Source: an uncultured Blautia sp. (GTDB taxonomy: Bacteria > Bacillota > Clostridia > Lachnospirales > Lachnospiraceae). Taken from it: a stretch of DNA of 64,000 bases. Below, piece by piece: positions 61,923 to 64,000 of this stretch (position 1 is its first letter; each line of letters starts with the position of its first letter). Made by a program: the position numbers and the translations under genes. Location of the stretch: the NCBI GenBank assembly GCA_946557785.1, contig CAMNTH010000007.1:62001-126000 (forward strand), written 5' to 3'. The notes under the pieces are model-generated. The model was not told the DNA's origin. It searched no databases and was given only the letters and a program-made list of their open reading frames with translations.

Positions 61923-62728
61923 TGGCAGAGAAGATGTTTAACCAAACAACAATTTTACATGCAGTACATACAAAATGGGCGGGTAAAACCGTCCATTTTG
62001 CAGAAGATGTGGATTCCACAAATGAGTGGGCGAAACGTCTTGGCAAGGAAGGGGAGGTTCACGGTGCGCTGGCTGTGGCAGAGTTCCAGTCTGCAGGCAA
62101 GGGGCGTCTTGGAAGAAGATGGACGGCACCGGTGGGCAGCTCTGTGATGATGAGCATTCTCCTTCGGCCGGATTTTGAACCCTGTATTGCACCTATGCTG
62201 ACTATTGTGATGGGGCTTTCTGTTGCACAGGCTGCAGAAAGAATGGGAATAAAAGGCTGTATCAAATGGCCTAACGATGTAGTGGTTTCCAGAAAGAAGA
62301 TCTGCGGGATACTCACGGAAATGAGCGTGGAAGAGGGAAAGATTAACTATGTGGTGATCGGAGCCGGGATTAATGTAAATCTTGATTCCATTCCGGAGGA
62401 ACTTTCAGATAAAGCCACTTCTCTTTATCTGGAAACAGGAAAGCTTTATAATAGAAATGAAGTGCTGGCTCATGTACTGGAATGCTTTGAAGAGAATTAC
62501 CAGCGGTTTATGAAAACCAAGGATTTGACTCTTTTGCTGGAGGATTATAACCGGATGCTGGCTAATTACGGACAGCCCGTGCGGGTTTTGGATTCCATGG
62601 GGACATATGAAGGGATTGCTTACGGAATAAATGGAAAGGGTGAGCTTCTTGTAGAGAAGGCCGATGGAACGAAGATCTGCGTAGGTGCCGGGGAGGTTTC
62701 AGTCCGGGGGCTGTATAGTTATGTGTAA
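61922..62728 (+). CDS. birA: biotin-[acetyl-CoA carboxylase] ligase, no DNA-binding domain
   Basis: 268 residues. Biotinyl-AMP site SAGKGRLGRRW, then KWPNDVVVSRKKICGILTEM, and a C-terminal SH3-like domain (GTYEGIAYGINGKGELLV). The ~60-residue N-terminal winged helix of the E. coli repressor form is missing, so this is a ligase only. Translationally coupled to argF. Confidence 0.94.
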   Translation: MAEKMFNQTTILHAVHTKWAGKTVHFAEDVDSTNEWAKRLGKEGEVHGALAVAEFQSAGKGRLGRRWTAPVGSSVMMSILLRPDFEPCIAPMLTIVMGLSVAQAAERMGIKGCIKWPNDVVVSRKKICGILTEMSVEEGKINYVVIGAGINVNLDSIPEELSDKATSLYLETGKLYNRNEVLAHVLECFEENYQRFMKTKDLTLLLEDYNRMLANYGQPVRVLDSMGTYEGIAYGINGKGELLVEKADGTKICVGAGEVSVRGLYSYV

Positions 62729-62747
62729 ATCGAGAGACGGAGGAACT

Positions 62748-63113
62748 ATGTACCAGGAAAATATTGTGCTTTGCGGTGCAAGTGCTTATGAACAAAAATA
62801 TTATTTTAACCATGATTTTGATTCCCTTCCGGAGCATGTGAAGCAGGAACTTCAGATTCTGTGTGTGCTGTATACAGAGGATATCGGAGGGATTTTAACT
62901 CTGGAATTTGATGAGGATGGACAGCTTCAGTTTAAGACAGAAGCACTGGACAGTGATGGCTTTTATGATGATATAGGAAGTGTGCTTAAAATCAAACAGA
63001 TCCAGACGGAAAAAAGAGAACTTCTGGAATCCCTTGAGGTGTATTACCGTGTGTTCTTTCTGGGAGACATTCCGGATGAAGAACTGAAGAAGAAAGCAGA
63101 CAGCGAGGAGTAA
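62748..63113 (+). CDS. small conserved cytoplasmic protein (DUF6145-like)
   Basis: 121 residues from the ATG at 62748 (GACGGAGG upstream). Acidic and soluble, with LCGASAYEQKYYFNHDFDSL and EDIGGILTLEFDEDGQLQFK. I associate this pattern and its place between birA and dusB with the clostridial DUF6145 family, from memory only. No function known; conservation of position suggests a link to translation or core metabolism. Confidence 0.7.
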   Translation: MYQENIVLCGASAYEQKYYFNHDFDSLPEHVKQELQILCVLYTEDIGGILTLEFDEDGQLQFKTEALDSDGFYDDIGSVLKIKQIQTEKRELLESLEVYYRVFFLGDIPDEELKKKADSEE

Positions 63114-63116
63114 GCC

Positions 63117-64000
63117 ATGCAGAAGCAGTGGAAAATCGGAAACGTACAGATGGAGAATCCCTTTGTGCTTGCGCCTATGGCTGGTGTGACGGATCTGCCC
63201 TTCCGCAGGCTTTGCAAGGAACAGGGGGCAGGATTGATTTGTATGGAAATGGTTAGTGCCAAAGCGCTTTCCTTCCATAATAAGAACACAGAGGCGCTAA
63301 TGGAGATTGATCCTTGTGAGCATCCGGTATCCTTGCAGCTTTTTGGCAGTGAGCCGGAGCTGATGGCCAGGGTAGCGGCGGAGATTGAAGAGCGGCCTTT
63401 TGACATTCTGGATATTAATATGGGATGTCCTGTTCCGAAGGTAGTAAATAACGGAGAGGGTTCTGCTCTTTTAAAGGATAAGAAGCTGATACGGTCAATT
63501 GTTTCGGCAGTTTCGAGCGCAGTAAAAAAGCCTGTAACTGTAAAGGTTCGTATAGGTTTTGAGGGATATTCGGTAGATATTGCAGAGATCGCAAAGATCG
63601 CGGAAGATTCCGGGGCTGCGGCTATTGCGGTGCATGGGAGGACGCGTCAGCAGTATTATTCAGGCTGTGCGGATTGGGATGCTATCCGCAGGGTAAAAGA
63701 AGCGGTAACAATTCCGGTAATCGGCAACGGAGATGTGGATTCTCCTTTCAAGGCAAAAAAGCTTCTGGAAGAAACCGGTTGTGATGCAGTGATGGTTGGC
63801 CGGGCAGTTCGAGGGAATCCATGGATATTCCGGGAGATGAATCGCTATGTTGAGACTGGAGAACTCCTTCAAAGACCATCCTGCTGTGAAATCCGCGAAA
63901 TGATTCTTCGGCATGCCAGGGCACAGATAGAACTGAAAGGGGAATTTACCGGTATCCGTGAGATGCGCAAGCATGTTGCCTGGTACACGGCAGGAATGCG
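63117..64000 (+). CDS. dusB: tRNA-dihydrouridine synthase DusB (3' end outside window)
   Basis: 294 residues are present and the frame is open at the window end; DusB is usually about 320-330. FMN-barrel motifs are LAPMAGVTDLPFRRLCKEQG, the catalytic Cys in INMGCPVPKVVNNGEG, VKVRIGFE, AVHGRTRQQYYSG and VIGNGDVDS with MVGRAVRGNPWIF. Reduces uridines in tRNA D-loops with NADPH. It begins 3 nt after the previous stop. In related genomes greA and lysS often come next (expectation only). Confidence 0.95.
   Translation, partial: MQKQWKIGNVQMENPFVLAPMAGVTDLPFRRLCKEQGAGLICMEMVSAKALSFHNKNTEALMEIDPCEHPVSLQLFGSEPELMARVAAEIEERPFDILDINMGCPVPKVVNNGEGSALLKDKKLIRSIVSAVSSAVKKPVTVKVRIGFEGYSVDIAEIAKIAEDSGAAAIAVHGRTRQQYYSGCADWDAIRRVKEAVTIPVIGNGDVDSPFKAKKLLEETGCDAVMVGRAVRGNPWIFREMNRYVETGELLQRPSCCEIREMILRHARAQIELKGEFTGIREMRKHVAWYTAGM

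Noticed and set aside
1-64000. CRISPR arrays, tRNA or rRNA genes, intact transposases or phage genes
   Set aside because: I looked through the intergenic regions and found no regular spaced repeats, cloverleaf sequences or transposase/integrase frames; a tool-based scan could still find a degenerate one.

Overview
The window looks like a chromosome segment of a gut-type low-to-mid GC Firmicute, most likely Lachnospiraceae (Blautia/Ruminococcus-like). This is inferred from the gene families, AGGAGG ribosome binding sites, YesM/YesN-type two-component regulators, and a housekeeping block (dnaE, pfkA, ktrB/ktrA, argF, birA, dusB). No rRNA, tRNA, CRISPR array or intact transposase was seen.

Layout. 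(1) 1-8224: a carbohydrate locus with the end of a sugar-binding lipoprotein gene, a GH2 glycosidase, two LplB/LplC-like permeases, an IolB/KduI-family isomerase, a KduD-like dehydrogenase and a URO-D-fold protein. A decayed periplasmic sugar-binding gene follows (8238-8747). (2) 8863-22335: the most unusual part. Three paralogous ABC modules (permease A, permease B, short ATPase) each travel with a secreted or lipid-anchored protein of about 300-365 residues. Two also travel with a small secreted protein. A BlaI/BlaR1-type repressor-protease pair plus an 83-residue secreted peptide sits between them on the minus strand. Two module promoters share an almost identical block containing a palindrome, and similar sequence lies before blaI. 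The third module abuts an N-terminally truncated nucleoside hydrolase gene. A 228-bp inverted-repeat element follows. (3) 23333-27200, minus strand: a cobalt uptake operon cbiM-cbiN-cbiQ-(cbiO-cbiK fusion) behind a cobalamin riboswitch. (4) 27303-34674: a DUF624 protein and an msm-like alpha-galactoside operon (binding protein, two permeases, GH36, AraC regulator). (5) 34884-41358: YesM/YesN two-component pair with a further sugar ABC transporter; an AGE/YihS-type sugar isomerase converges on it. (6) 42855-44635: a probable yybP-ykoY (Mn2+) riboswitch, a 12-codon ORF and a flotillin. (7) 44717-50914: GH78 alpha-rhamnosidase with a divergent AraC regulator, a VanY-like carboxypeptidase, and a secreted Asp/Cys-repeat protein with an ECF sigma and an RsgI-like anti-sigma. 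(8) 51078-64000: core genes cvfB, dnaE, pfkA, K+ uptake, rRNA methyltransferase, NfeD/SPFH pair, argF, birA, a small conserved protein and the start of dusB.

How the parts fit: regions 1, 4, 5 and 7 take up and degrade plant or host glycans, each with local control. Region 2 resembles a peptide export, immunity or envelope-stress system whose signal would be sensed by a BlaR1-like protease lacking a penicillin-binding domain. All functions here rest on motif reading and recall of families; no search was run.
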